A stretch of 64,000 nucleotides of DNA. Source: Dipylidium caninum. Taxonomy: Eukaryota > Platyhelminthes > Cestoda > Cyclophyllidea > Dipylidiidae. The stretch spans positions 28,501 to 92,500 of the forward strand of contig QEYB01000211.1 in the NCBI GenBank assembly GCA_017562135.1, written 5' to 3'. Positions 1 through 12,239 of the stretch are shown in pieces. The stretch's first letter is position 1. Each line of letters begins with the position of its first letter. The translations under genes were made by a program, and so were the position numbers. Below the pieces are notes generated by a model. The model searched no databases. It saw only the letters and a list, made by a program, of their open reading frames with translations, and was not told the DNA's origin.

Positions 1-2540
1 AGACCCATTGGGTGGTGCTGTTCGCGTACTCGAAGTTCTTATGGGGTCAGATATTGTCCGGAATAGTGGCGCAGTATTGTGTTACGAGATAAAAACAGCA
101 CTGTGTGGACTTGCTTGAAGAGGTGACGTCTGCCCACCTCCCAAAATTAGTCGGACATATGAACGTGAGTGAAGACAGTGCGTAAGAAAGTTGGAGTGTG
201 TAGTTCCTAGGCTCAGACCCTAAAACACGAGGGTACTCATGTGCAACCTGTTGAAGGAGTCGCTTTCCCTTCTGCAATCGCATTTCTTACTGGCATTAGG
301 AGAGGCGCTTTGTATGTTATTTGCGCGATTTAACTTCCTTACCCAAAATTGTGGACATTGAGATTGAAATAGAGCCCACCCAACCTATCGCAGCCTGCGG
401 CTGTCATTGTGAAGCTGACTCCGACTAGCGCGGTTAAGGAGAAAGCGGAATGCTAGTTTGGGTAAAGTAAATCGGCCATTTCTACTTTTGTGTTGGTGTC
501 AGCATCGCAACAACTTGCAGATGTTGGGAGCAATCGATGGTTTGCTGATCGCTACGAGGTCACGTGGACGATGGGGTTCGCACTTTTTCCTCCATCCAAC
601 TCGACAGCCCTCTAGTCCTCACTCATCAACCACATTGATGAGGTGATTTGTTCCACAGGGTGGGAGTAGCTACATCTTGCTTCGCATGCACACTGCTCTA
701 TATTCCAATGCCCAGATAGGTGAACTGCAATTGCCGGTTGGATGGATGAGCCAGAGGCACTTCAAGCATACCTTCGGGGCTTCTTAGAAGACCAGGTAGT
801 TGTCTCAGATGTTGTGCATAAGGGCGCGTTTCAAAGTGTCAACTGTGGATTTTACTACCAGGCGCTCACGGACACATATGCCAGAGGCGATTGATGTTGA
901 TTGTGAGGGCAATGTAACTGATATTAGATATCGCTATAGCCGACCACCGCCTCGCACGCCGTCTTCACGGGTTCGATCGGCGCCCAATGAGGCAATTTTA
1001 TATGCTGCACAACCCACTATTACCTCATAAACGAGGCGATGTAGACACTCTCAGACAAATCCGTGAGTAGATCTGAAGCTTGGAAACAGTTCGCAGTCCA
1101 TTTACAAAATACTTTCTCCGGAGTATTTATGGGACGTTGCATTCGCTGCAAGCAATATGACCTCACAAGTGCCGATGTTATGCACGCGAGATTGAAGTGA
1201 TGAAACAGGATCTCCACTGCTCACTAGTTTCCGAATTCTATGCTAAATCTTTGAGCCGCATGCCTTGACAACTACCTCTGACATAAGCCTTAACCCATTT
1301 TTCAGATTTTTCTTGCCCTCTTTCTCATCAGTTTATTCGCTGCCGCAACTGTTACGTTGCGAAGGCGCTTGCAACAAAGTCGTCCATTTCTTCTTCATTT
1401 ATTGGAACATGTCCCTTGGTGCCGAAGAGAAGTCAACGGCTCCATCACATGGTGTCTTATGTAGCGGCAAACTTAACAAATAGACTTTGACAAAGCAGCT
1501 AACCAACGTATAGTTTTTATGTGCCAGCAACTCCAATACGCAAAGTCGCCTCTGAATGTGTTTAAGGTCTTTCAAACCATTACTTTTCTCGTATTATCAA
1601 AACAAAGACCCCTTGTCCACCTCAATCTCGCATTTTCTTCCGAATGGCATGCCCGATTGGATGGATGAATAATACTTCAGCTTTTACTCTCCACACGACT
1701 GCGGAGCTCAGACTGCGGCGTCTTTATTTCATTTCACTCATCGTCGCTCATCTCCCATCGTCACTAAGGGGACCTCCTACCTCGGATTGCACTTTTTGTC
1801 TAAAGTTGGTGGAAGACGACAATTTCGATCTTCTTTTCAAGACTAGGTTTCATTTTCACCACTTGATTGCCTTCTCCCACTTCTTGTACACTAGACATGG
1901 ATACATTTCGGCATTGTTGTGTCATCCACTACTTGATGTTGCTGCATCCTTGGTTCCAACAAAGACTTTTCCCTTTTGTGTAGCGTTTACTGGTGCCTGT
2001 TAGCGCTCGCCGGCGAGTCTCATCATCAACAGCGTTCTGAGTGAAGAATAGAGGGGTTCTCAAGAGTTAATGAGGCAAGAGTTTCAACCTCTCCTCCCAG
2101 TTGCCTTCGATATCTTAACAACACCACGCTCGTCAATTCAGTAATTGACGATTCCTTCCAACCTCACAGTGGAAATCAACGGGGTTTCCGACTAGCGTAA
2201 GGGTAAAGAAAGTTTGCTATCCCTCCACTGTGCGAGTTAGTAGTGGTTTAGGAAGAAATGGGGCGAGAGCAAAGAAAAACGCCCTTAAATCAGCCCCTTA
2301 CCTTTCTATTTCACTAAAGATCATCAGACCAATGCCTAATCGTTTATTTGCACCGTCTTTATTTGATGGAAATTTCGGAAATAAGTGGTGAGACGTCGTG
2401 TGAGCCCTCAGCGTCCCGACTTGACGGCCAAATCCGTAGAGAAATTGTCTGAAATGGTAAAAGAATAACCATGGAGATCATATGAAGTGTAGGTACAAGT
2501 AAGATAAGGATAGGCCAAGTTGTTAGACTCCTAATAAATG
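1..2540. other. No recognisable gene
   Basis: I see no coding exon, RNA gene or mobile element I can name in this stretch. Open frames of up to about 119 codons occur on the plus strand (1,644-2,003) but they have no recognisable family, no clear splice sites and a length expected by chance in DNA of this composition. It is probably intergenic or intronic. Confidence 0.5.
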
Positions 2541-2559
2541 CCAGAAGACTGGTTTGACC

Positions 2560-2872
2560 TAACCTAATCAAGCTTGAAGACTGTGCCGTGACTTCCATAT
2601 ACGTCATACAAGCATCCAAGGTAAACAACTGCTTGTTTCCTCCTCACCTCTATTGCAAAATTCACAAAATTGGTGTTTGTATTGTTTCCTGAGAAAAGAT
2701 TAACCGCACTGACTCAGGGCTGTCACAAACTCAGCAGTATATATGATTATTTGTCAATAATGCATTACGTATTACTTAGTGACGCCAACTGTTTCCGGGT
2801 ACTCGTGGGTATAGTTTTCAACGCTACCACCCGAAATTCTGTAAGCCTTGAATGATTCGAAGCCCACCATTA
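2560..2872 (-). pseudogene. Decayed copy of Ig-like exon 2
   Basis: Aligns at roughly 65% with the intact exon at 7,591-7,897. Shared pieces include the N-glycosylation-like NYTH motif followed by YPE (NYTHEYPE here, NYTHIYPE in the intact copy) and the intron start region just below 2,560. This copy has lost the acceptor (GCGCG where the intact exon has CTTAG), meets an in-frame TAA soon after the YPE motif, and its donor region reads GTTAGG instead of GTAAGT. It is therefore a non-functional duplicate about 5 kb downstream, in the gene's direction, of the working exon. The edges are approximate. Confidence 0.6.
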
Positions 2873-3007
2873 TATCCGCGCGACCAAGCACACAGCCTCT
2901 AATTGTATACTTCGGGTGTAGAGGCAAAAGATGCGATAATAATGGAAAAGTTGGAAGACCCTTGAGGCCCGCCCCCGTAAGTAAGGTAGACTTCATCGTA
3001 AGCTCAC

Positions 3008-3100
3008 TAGCCGTTCTTAATGTTGTCTCTGCAAGTTGCTATTATCATTTCCTTATTCTGAGCGTCAATGAAGAGGGACTCATTCGGATGCAAAATGAGG
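3008..3100 (-). pseudogene. Decayed copy of Ig-like exon 1
   Basis: Matches the exon at 8,021-8,115 at nucleotide and protein level. Both read HPNE, then LFI, then a TC motif carrying the first Ig cysteine. In this copy the tryptophan codon before the donor has become TAG, so the exon would terminate, although a GTGAGC donor-like site is still present. Together with the neighbouring decayed exon 2 it shows that a two-exon unit was duplicated and then lost. The DNA similarity continues past the exon to about 3,140. Confidence 0.6.
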
Positions 3101-3140
3101 CTTTTTAGGTGCGTGATGGAAGGCGGTTAGTGGTTTTTTG

Positions 3141-4265
3141 ATATGGCAAACAAGTGCATTAACGAAGTAGCACCCATTAATATTCACTAACACCCAAGTA
3201 TCCCTACACTCTATTAAGAAATACAGCAGCGGCCAAGAAAATACGTGTGGAAAGCAATCCACGGCCCATTCCGACGAATAGAACAAATCATCTGCACCCC
3301 TGTGTAACAATCAGAGACTGAAAAAGTACCAAGAGGAAGAAAAGCCTTACCACTTGAGAGAAGAGGAACACGATTGGGTGTTTGTGTTGTTTATGAGCCC
3401 TGTATGTGGTATGTGGTATGTGGCATTTGATTAGAACGCTCTCTGAGTGTGGGAGCAATTAAATTAATCGGTGGATCATTCGTTACATTCTATTCTGGCT
3501 CAGTCAGTCTCTTTGGACAAGATATGCACACATAATCGCTCAACGAGGGAAAGCAAAGTATCGGTCTTTGATGAAAGCCAAGGGTACCTTACTAAGGAAA
3601 AGTCAACGTGCGTGGCATTCACTGGAGCGGGAGAAAGTGATGATGAACGTGCTCCCAACTGGCCCGCTCACGAATCTGCTTTCTTTTGCAGAAATCACTA
3701 ATGATATACCTGAAATTGAGTGATTCTAGCCGTGTTCTCCCTCCTCCACACTGCTCACTTTTGAGTCCAATTACCTTACTGACCAATCGCCACAATTTGG
3801 TCCATTCTCCCCAACTTCCCTCTCTTCCTTCCCCTACATGCCCCCATCCCTCATCCTCGCACTTCCTGCACATAGAATGACAATTGTCCGATTCCCAATT
3901 TTCGCCCCAGTGGATATTCCACCTGCAAAGCGACTGCACATAAACAGCGAGAAGGAGCCGATTAGTGCTGAATCCCCGTCCACCATTAACCATGAAGAAC
4001 ACAATTGTCAGTGTTCTAACAAACCCAAATTACACTTGAAGGCAATGGACGACTGTTTCTTAGACGATTGTATTTAGGGAATTGAGATTTCCTCCTCGCG
4101 AAGGCGAGTTTACGAGTCTAGTGGCAAGTGACTTTAGAGGACTACGAACGAGCCGATGGACTACGCAGACACAATGAATGCCAAAAATCCATTGGTACTT
4201 GATCTTCATCCATCACCAAATTGCATGAGTGAATTACTGGTTATAAGACTATTAGAGAATATTTG
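3141..4265. other. No recognisable gene
   Basis: Several overlapping short frames lie on both strands around 3,470-4,080, including a pyrimidine-rich plus strand at 3,730-3,870. None resembles a known family and no consistent splice-site pair is visible. Confidence 0.5.
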
Positions 4266-4274
4266 ATGGGCTAT

Positions 4275-4330
4275 GGATTGCTTTGACCTACCCACATCTA
4301 CCTTGTAGACGGCGCCAGGACGACTGTCAA
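4275..4330 (-). repeat. Fragment of a third copy of the Ig exon end
   Basis: The end of the Ig-like exon 2 and its donor appear again here in diverged form. On the minus strand a GCGCCGTCTAC stretch is followed by GTAGGTCAAAG, which aligns with GTGCCGTCTTC and GTAAGTCAAAC of the intact exon (about 7,610-7,585). I could not follow the match upstream into the rest of the exon, so this is a fragment or a chance-extended match. Confidence 0.3.
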
Positions 4331-5630
4331 TGGCCACGGTGGTGGGCAAGTGGGACGTATTTGCGCCTCAAAGGCGTATTGGCGTACGAAACTAATCGCG
4401 TCGTGGATGGGCGCGGACAAAGACTAAGCTAACTGCTGCCGAGCAAGTTTCAGAAATCCTTTCATCTTGCTGGCCTAACTGTTATCTTGTTGACTTGAGC
4501 GAATGCCTGAGAGGACACTTCAAATAGTCACATTCTTCATCGCACCGCTAGTTGAGAGAACTGCTGAGGTTTCGTGTGTAACTCGTGGGGCGTGATTTGC
4601 TATGAGGTGATATCGTGATGCGTGTCACTCCACTCCACACTAATCCACTCCGAATAGTTGATTCAAAAGGCACCAATGCATCCCACTGATTTTAACTACA
4701 TGTTTCTGCATCATCTCGTTCAGTTGTTCAATGCCTTCTTCCCGAGTACCGTGTGGTCTGAATGTGATGGATGCCAGATGTAGCAGAATTTCGACATCCC
4801 GGTGAATTGCCTTTGCTTGTCAAGTCGTGACAATTAGAGAAGCGATTCCGCTATAATTTCTGGCAAAGGATCCTGCTACTCGTCAGTAGGAAGGCTACAA
4901 TATCATTATTCGCGTTCTTACTCTCCATCCCCACCTCTCAGTGGAAGTACACCGCCGTCTCCTTCCCTTCCTCAGCACCGATGCCAACGAAGGAAAACCA
5001 CGTTCACGCCACAGTCGAGGACACTCTTAAATGACTAGGAATAAAATGTGAATTATCATTCTTTCCGTTCTAGCTTGCCTCCAAACGATTTAATAGTCAT
5101 GTCCGTCGCCTATGACGCACCCTTTGTAAGAATTTGCCATTAAACACATTTTACTGCTAACTCATCATTTAACTCATCGCTTCTCCCGCAACTGCAGTAT
5201 CACGTCCCTGGGTAGCGTTCAGTCATTTGAATTTCCTAGTTTCAAAGGCTAACTGAAGATGTACAGGCTCTGCAGTTCATAAGAATAGCAAGAGTCAACA
5301 TAGAAGGCAATAGGATGGGACGCTGCCTAGGTTCGTGATCACTAGATGTGAAGAGAAGAATTTAGTGAGTAGATGAGACAACAAAATTGCGTAGGTTTAA
5401 CGGAGAGATTAGCTATCAATGAATAATATCTATTATAAAACTAGTGGAGTTGCCAGGACATCGAAGCAGTAAAATCCTCTCCTCCAGTCTTGAATAGTTA
5501 GTCTTTCACGTAAAAACACCCCCACAGGTCTAGAGTTCAACGGAAACTGCTGCTACCTCTGCCGCAGCACCAACAAAGTGGTAATCAGTCTTCCGTTGGT
5601 TTGACTAAGAGAGGTCCTGGTACTTAGTTG
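4331..5630. other. No recognisable gene
   Basis: I see no exon, repeat or RNA gene here. No frame above 60 codons lies wholly inside the stretch. Intergenic or intronic DNA is the likely content. Confidence 0.5.
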
Positions 5631-5634
5631 AAAT

Positions 5635-5820
5635 GCCATGGCCTTATTCTCGAACTGCTCCATTTGACCTTGCACAACAGAACACCTCGAGGGGGGCATT
5701 CGGGGGTAGCTGGACCAATCTTATGTGGCGAAATGGCGTGAGGGTTGGTTCGTGAAAAGAAGTGGGTGATAGTTGAGGGCGTTAACAATAACGAACTGCT
5801 AACGAACGTAGTCTTCATTG
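5635..5820 (-). repeat. Diverged repeat matching 12.27-12.37 kb
   Basis: On the minus strand this segment starts ATGAAGACTACGTTCGTTAGC. The plus strand at 12,269-12,370 starts ATGAAGACAGTGTTCGTCAGC, and the similarity continues for about 100 bases at roughly 65%. In both, the frame from the ATG gives a hydrophobic stretch like a signal peptide, but the reading after it does not agree between copies. I call it a diverged dispersed repeat, possibly once a coding first exon. Confidence 0.4.
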
Positions 5821-5829
5821 AAACATCCC

Positions 5830-7570
5830 CTAAACCAGATACGTGTCCATAATCCTCTACTTACGCAATGGCCTGATGCTCGGCGAATTGTTACAATACG
5901 AGAAGAAGCCTTCGAAACTTGCCCGATGTTTCAATACATGCTGATATTATTTTTATTTTATAAAATTCGGGAAGCATGTAGGGAGACGATGCGTCAAGAT
6001 TAGATTAAGACTGTTTAAAGTTAAGGGGCAGGAAGTGTTAACATTATGTACCACTCCAGAGGGGAAAAGAGGAAGAGCCACTTACACATCACCAGGCATG
6101 TCAGCATAGGAAGATAAGGGGCTGAAAGGGAAAAAACGGGTAAATTGCTTAACAGCACAAAAGAATGGTGACAAAGAGGCATTAAGGCCAGCCTGAGTGA
6201 TAGACAAGTGAAGCATCGAAGTGGTGCAAAGGAAATAGACACCTACTCACCTGTTTTACTGACTGCACAACCGGAAGTCGTTTGGTCTACTGAGGGCGGA
6301 AGGAGTTCATGGGAGAGTGGATCTGATGAAACGCAGTTAGAGAGATGGTTACACGAATAATGTATGAGTGTGTCGGCTAAAATCGTCCAAGACCGTATTG
6401 TTGGTTATGTTTGAGCGGATTAAAGATGGATGATTTTGTGGCCCAGCTCTTTCGGCCTGACGCCTGTGGATTGATGACACCCAGCCTGATGAGACTTTCG
6501 CAGTGGAAATGTGAAGTTGTCCGCCTAGAAACGCATTGTTCTGACGACATTATGAGCTCATTCGTCAACGTCACGTTGCACCGGAGACGTATTGCATGTG
6601 CACAAGTCCTCTACCCAACTTTATCCTCTAATAGCATTCACTACGAAAAGTATACATCCACGAAGCTTCACATGTTGGCTTAGTGAGGTGGTATACACAC
6701 TTGCGCTATTTAATCCACCCTAAAGTCCGTGAACTCAAAAATTCTAAGCGGCCGTTTCAACAGGGAGTGTGAGACAAGGTCGTGTCATCTAAGGCAACTA
6801 GGAGAGGCATTGCAAAGTGGGGGGGGGGGGCTGGATGCAATGGAAATGCCGTTGAGCTGCTTTTCGTCGTTTCACCACTGTTGTCGAGAGTTGAAGTGAG
6901 TTGTAGATGATGTGAAGAGATAAGTGACAAATGTTGAGGTGGGTGCACCTGACCTGACGATGTGTTGACTACACTAAGCGGGAGTTAAAACGTTAGTCGG
7001 TAGCGAAGCTTTGTGATGAAAATGATCATCATCATTACCATGACCGTACAAAGCAATAACATCAATGAACGAAATTCCAATTTATCTGTTGTTGTTGAAC
7101 TCGGCCCAGTCGAAGTCGTTTGAGCGATGTAGGATGATAGAAAGAGATGAACGCGCTTTTGTCAAGGCGGTACAATGCATGAACGCAGGAGTTTCGACAA
7201 CTCACGACTGTCAGGAAGTGCACTAGCAAAGACAGAGATAAGGGGGGAAGAGGAGGAGAAGTGGGAGAATTGCTGAACATTTTCGCCTAAGACAGCAGGA
7301 AGAGGAAGTACTCAGTTGGAGTGGGTGGCTGAAATGCGGATTCACTTGCAGTTGCTTTCTATCATTTAGTCACTAGTGGCGATGGCTGAGACTAGTGGCA
7401 TTTGAATGCAGTAAGTGGTGGGAAGAGGATGAGTGGCAAATACTGAGGTTGGGGGAACCCGGCGAGACCAGATTTTCATTGACGAAAGGTGGTAAGCAGC
7501 ATTTATGTCGTCAAGTTAGTGACACAGTAGGAAAGTCGGGAGTGAAGCTGTGTAATCTAAGCGACCAAAA
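5830..7570. other. No recognisable gene; contains a G12 run
   Basis: No gene recognised. A run of 12 G lies at 6,819-6,830 and would be prone to sequencing length error. Frames such as 6,411-6,683 (plus, 90 codons) have no visible family or splice context. Confidence 0.5.
6819..6830. repeat. Poly-G run (12 bases)
   Basis: A mononucleotide run of G on the plus strand, flanked by AAGT and CTGG. It is mainly of interest as a site of likely length error or polymorphism. Confidence 0.9.
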
Positions 7571-7590
7571 TCACCGCTGGTTTGACTTAC

Positions 7591-7897
7591 CCCAATCTAT
7601 CCTGAAGACGGCACCAGGTCTTTCACATGTACCATACAAGTATCCGAGGTAATCAACAGCTTCTCTCCTCTTCACTTCTATTGTGTAATTCACGAAATTT
7701 TCGTCCGTACTGTTCGCTGCAATGTCAATAGAAAGGCCGCTGTTAGAGTAGACATACACAATCATCGGGGGCCAACAATGTCTCTGGTTTAAGTTACTGA
7801 TTCTGACTAATTCGGGATAGATATGTGTATAGTTGGAAATAGTATCATTCAAGACGCTGTAAAACTTAGATGAATTGGAGCCCATCACCATATCCAT
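7591..7897 (-). CDS. Internal exon 2 of an Ig-like domain gene
   Basis: This 307-base exon has a strong acceptor (TTTCTGCTTAG, AG at 7,899-7,898) and a strong donor (GTAAGT at 7,590-7,585). It starts in phase 0 and ends in phase 1. The peptide of about 102 residues holds several N-glycosylation sites (NDT, NYT, NST, NYT) and ends with a Y-x-Y-x-x-C pattern (GYLYGTC) like strand F of an immunoglobulin domain. The preceding exon supplies the other cysteine and the following tryptophan, so the two together look like one extracellular Ig-like domain. I do not recognise the exact protein. The next possible acceptor downstream (CCCCCAACCTCAG near 7,445) would give a short terminal exon, but this is unproven. 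A decayed duplicate lies at 2.56-2.87 kb. Confidence 0.55.
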
Positions 7898-8020
7898 CTA
7901 AGCAGAAACAAAGACAATTATTATACTTAAGGTGTAGAGGCGAGAAATTTGGGAATTACAGGTGAATTTAAAGTTTGTCGAGGTCCATTATGAGTGAGGC
8001 TGATAACAAGTTACACTCAC

Positions 8021-8115
8021 CCAAACAGTCTTAATGTGGTATCTGCACGTGACTGTCACCGTTTCCCTATTCTTAGCGGCAATGAAGAGAGTCTCATTCG
8101 GATGCATAACGAGGC
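8021..8115 (-). CDS. Internal exon 1 of an Ig-like domain gene
   Basis: A 95-base exon bounded by the acceptor TGCCTTCTAAG (AG at 8,117-8,116) and the donor GTGAGT (8,020-8,015). It begins with two bases of a split codon (phase 1) and ends in phase 0, which matches the next exon exactly across an intron of about 120 bases. The 31 codons include HPNETLFI, then TVTVTC and, eight residues after that cysteine, TVW. This is the usual layout of Ig strands A, B and C. The two exons total 402 bases, exactly 134 codons, flanked by phase-1 introns. That symmetrical arrangement is typical of shuffled extracellular modules. Family assignment is from pattern only. Confidence 0.5.
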
Positions 8116-8117
8116 CT

Positions 8118-9870
8118 TAGAAGGCAAGTGTGGATGGCGGTTAGTTGTCCGTGACATGATAAATAACAGAAGATAAATAAACTGAAGTAATAACTAAAGT
8201 AATGAACCTGTTAAATGCCAGTTGTCTCACCCCACTACCCATGCAAAAATTCCTCCCGTGCAAGTTACTTTCAGTCTAGCCTGATGTTGTTCCCATCAAG
8301 CACGCAGTGAAGGTAAGTCTGCTGTGTTTACCCATATTACCATCGAATGCCATCGATGCAACGCAAGATCAAGTGACTTAGAGGTGTGGCAATGGAGTCA
8401 ATGGTTTTAGGGAGGTGTTAAGTGAATGCGTCGAGTGTTGTGTAAAGGAGCGAAGGCAACACTTGCTTATGTGTACGCAGATGTACGCGAAAAAAGGAAT
8501 GCTGTTTTCCCCACCATTTGCCGTGCAGTTGAGGCCTTTACCTCATGTGCTTTCTATTTATCCGGCCTGAAGTAGGTCAACCAGCGCCTTCTCAGTGGTT
8601 AGTCAACTCGACATTGCTCCGCCTTGCATCCTTCGTCATGACGTGCACGCACCCATTCATATGGCTTTTTGACACGTAAACCTGTCTACACGGTTTAATT
8701 ACTGTATTCTAGCTGCGCGTTTGCCTCTATAGTCCTCATAACTCGCGTCAGTTCTTCCTGTTTCAATGCTCTGCTTCCTGATGCTCCAACTCTTCATAAA
8801 ATCAGGATTATGGTGGGGGTAGGAGTTATCTCTTTCTTTACAACAACATGCGAAACTGCAGGTTCCACGTTTGTGATTACCATAAGCCTAACTTGGGAAA
8901 GAAATAGTCGCAGCAGGATTGTACCTCTCGTCTCCTACAGTTCAAATCCACTTCTCCGACTCTTAGTTCACACGAATTTACTACGTGCACGAGTCATCCA
9001 AATTGACGACGGCAACCGTCGTCTGCTTCTCTCTCTTAACAGGCCTCTGGAGTGTGATTCGTACTTAGTGGTCACTCCATTCACATAAGAAAACTCACCA
9101 CAGACATATAATATGCCGTAACCGCATCATGTAATAAATGGACAGTTGGCATCATTCAGGCTAGAAATGTTGGGGTTAATCAATTTATTAGAGGGCACTG
9201 TCCATTTTGAGTGTTTATTCTTCACAGTATCACGGGTGGACTCACGTCCATTTCATTCTATCTCTACAATTTCGTCATTACCATGTCGAACTACTCTCCC
9301 ATTACACACTACGGCAGAAAGTGTGGAGCTCCCCACGCCATGGAAATGAGGGCTGACAAATAGAGTACGTTTCAAATGGGCTATGGGTTGTTTCTAGATC
9401 CAAGATGTTACCACCTTCCTCCTTACGACGTTGACACGTGAGAGTGCATTTACGACCTCATAGAATCAGTGCGCAGGTTGACGATTGACGTTTGGCTCTT
9501 GTTACAGTGCCTCAATTGAGAGACACAACAACTTGTGTCAACATGCGCACTCGCTGCCTCACAGAGGAGGGTGGCACTCTCACTTGAGTGCTTCAGTTAA
9601 GTTGTTTAGACATGATAAAGGGAAATTTGCGGTGATAGAGTAAGGCAAGTGAATGTGTGCCAGGGTCAATGGCATCAAAAAGCAATCTCGAGGGGAAGTG
9701 ACCTCTGTGAAATGCATTCGTATGAGAATTTCCAGTCTGCCGAAATTGCGACCGTCTATCGATGGCCTGACACTATTACAGCCTCCCGTTGATGTATGCT
9801 GGGTGTGTGTAAAGTGAGTGAGGTGAGGTAAGTGTGTGATTTGGTTCTAGAGTCCTGATTACTTTCAGAC
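8118..9870. other. Probable intron or intergenic DNA
   Basis: This lies between Ig-like exons in the same orientation and may be intron. A segment at 9,485-9,560 (TCAATTGAG, then CAACTTGTGTCAACATGCGCA) resembles 11,940-11,990, so part of it is diverged repeat. Plus-strand frames such as 8,810-9,088 show no family features. Confidence 0.4.
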
Positions 9871-9884
9871 TACACAAGCCCCAT

Positions 9885-10255
9885 GATTGTTGCAGTCGTC
9901 TATTTCATAGACGCGGGCAGACATCGCACTAGAGGGGAATATATTAGAGTACTTTATCTTTATCGGGGCTCCAATAGTTCGTGGGATAGCAAGTGAGAGT
10001 TTCACACACACCTGACATATAACGGTGCCCTCATCGTAGCATATTGCGACACAAATTAAACCCCTTCCACGCGATGTGCCTTTGCACCTACACAAGTACA
10101 TGTGTAGGGGTAGACACTTGGTCTCCTTAGAATCCCAGTAAACGGCCAATCCTAATTCATCTACTTGGAGACCGGAATATGGGCCAGTGTTGCAGGGAAG
10201 CATAACGTCGCCACTTTCACTCCCTCCGACAGCGTTGTAATTTAGCAGATATTGA
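9885..10255 (-). CDS. Ig V-like exon with a possible EGF-like start
   Basis: The minus-strand frame reads GGSESGDVMLPC, then about 20 residues later AVYW, then YDEGTVICQV followed by a VKLSLAIP strand. This fits an immunoglobulin V-type domain: strand B cysteine, strand C tryptophan, and the D-x-G-x-x-x-C of strand F followed by strand G. After it comes YEIDDCNNHGAC, which looks like the beginning of an EGF-like domain, and then a TGA. A GTGTGT after CAG and a CCCTCTAG about 80 bases on could mark a small intron, but splicing it out would lose the G strand and bring a stop into frame, so I prefer reading through. Same strand as the Ig-like exons at 7.6-8.1 kb, so it may be the same gene. No start codon or upstream acceptor is certain. 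Confidence 0.35.
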
Positions 10256-10264
10256 GTCAGAGAC

Positions 10265-12235
10265 CTTGGAAACAGTCCTTAGCACCTTTGAAATATTCCG
10301 TTTTTGCAGCATTCCTTCCTCGTCGCATACACTTCAAGTAATACTACTAAATACGTCAGTGCCTGTTGCAAATGTGGTATGGAACGGATGATGAAAGCCA
10401 AGAGGGTGTGTGGAGGTCTTACACTTAAGAGAAGATGGATGAAATACATATTCAGTCTCAGTTGATCATGGATATTTTGAGTTCCTCTAATGAAGCCGAC
10501 GATCGCTCTCAAAGCTGTTTTGATGTGCTCCGCTCACTCGAAGGTTAACCTTATTGTCTCTACTTATTTCAGTCATTTCTTACAATGGCTTGTGCACTTT
10601 ATAGCAGGTGGCCAGGAAGAGCAGCACTGTTTTGGATGATATACTACGTAAAAGGCGTCCTTATTTTTTTAAAGCAGACTTGAGTGTACGTCAAAAACAT
10701 CGTGAGTCTTGCTCATTGCTTCAGTGATTTGTTTATTTATTTATTTATTTGTATATGATATAAGATGATCTGCGGCCAACTGGCTTATTCCAGAAGAAGG
10801 ATCGATATTATGGTTGTACGCATTTCAACTTATGAATTATAAACGCATTACCAACGACACCGCTTCGACGGTGGGGCTAGTTGATTGACCTACTTCCTGC
10901 AAATTTATCCTTTGCAAAATATGAATAACCGTAAGCAGGTCTCGGTGCCATGAGCTTAATTTAAGACAAGAAAAATCTGAAGACGTCGTCAAGCGGAGGT
11001 GCCTACTCAAATGGATGGCGCTGAAATTGTGGACAGGTGTCGAATGGCAGAGTGTAGATGTGAAGGCTAAGCAGTGTGCCGCCTCGAGCAAATGGTGACG
11101 CACAAATTTCATGACCACTGAAGGAAATCCCTTACCACCGACTTAGAAATCTATCCCACAACTGATCATATCTTGCGTTTGAGTATTCTCTTGGGGTCGT
11201 TAAAGGCCTCTCCTACTTTTGGTGGTTCCTCAACTGGCTAAGCCAACCAATGAGGGCACTAGAGAATTCAACGAAAGACAGTTTAACATGTGTTTTGTTA
11301 AGAACCATCATGATCTACTATGTGCCAACGTACCCCAAAAAGAGAGGAAGAAATGTTGGAGAGGAAATTTTCGCAAGTATTTTAAACCATATATGAAGTA
11401 AGTAAGATATATTTAGCTAGAGTCTGGATTTCATTATTAGTGTTAAAACATCGACAGGCCATTTACGTGAACTATATGGTTATCGGTAAAGTTGTTTTCG
11501 TCTGTCGGAATGGGAAAGAAAGCGTAATACAATTATTCTCCCACGTTTTGAGCCAACACTGCAGTTTCATCAGGTATTAAAATTTTTGGAATGCCAAGAC
11601 TTTGGCTTAATTAGATTGATGCAGTATCCGTATAATGGCAACAAGCAAATTCTGCAAACAAAGATTAGGCGCCTTTCTTAAAAACTGCCACTTCTGCATG
11701 CCCCTCTCCTTCCGTCTTCATATTTTTCTCTCCCACCTGCTCCACTGGCATCTCGCTCGCGTGGCTGAAGTCGGCACTCGTCAGATAGTACTGCTTGTAG
11801 TGAATGCAACGACTAAAGAATACTGTCAAAGGAGCCTGTTTACATAGGAGTGCAAGGCCGTCATGCAGATAGCACTCACAGCCTCATCGCAGGAGCAGAC
11901 CAGACTGATGCATGTCATTCGGGTTTCTTTGTCTTGTCTCAATTGAGGTAGAGGCATATCAAATTTGTCAACATGTGCGAAGGTTGCCTCTCATGAGAAT
12001 TGCAAGAGTCAACACAATAACTGCACAAGCGTAATTAATAGGGTGCGAAGTTGCCGAAAGACGCTATAATGTGGTGGGAGAATAAGAGTTGTGTGAGTCG
12101 ATGAATACTGGGGTAATACTGGGGCGTCAGCTTTAGGGTTTCATCTCCTGTTGTAAGAAGTAGTTAAGCACCAAGCCATTGCCCCGATCGGCAATGCCCA
12201 TGGAAAAGAGTGTGTCACGCGTAAGTGCAACATAA
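10265..12235. other. No recognisable gene
   Basis: Contains a TTTA microsatellite at 10,731-10,750 and a diverged repeat near 11,940-12,010 related to 9,485-9,560. Frames on either strand (for example 10,837-11,118 minus) have no family signal. Confidence 0.45.
10731..10750 (+). repeat. (TTTA)n microsatellite
   Basis: About five TTTA units in a row, followed by an AT-rich tail. Simple sequence repeat. Confidence 0.85.
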
Positions 12236-12239
12236 TTCG

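Noticed and set aside
8938..8952. GTTCAAATCC as a tRNA internal promoter (box B)
   Set aside because: No matching box A, acceptor stem or anticodon arm at the required distance. Other B-box-like words (958, 26,920) fail in the same way.
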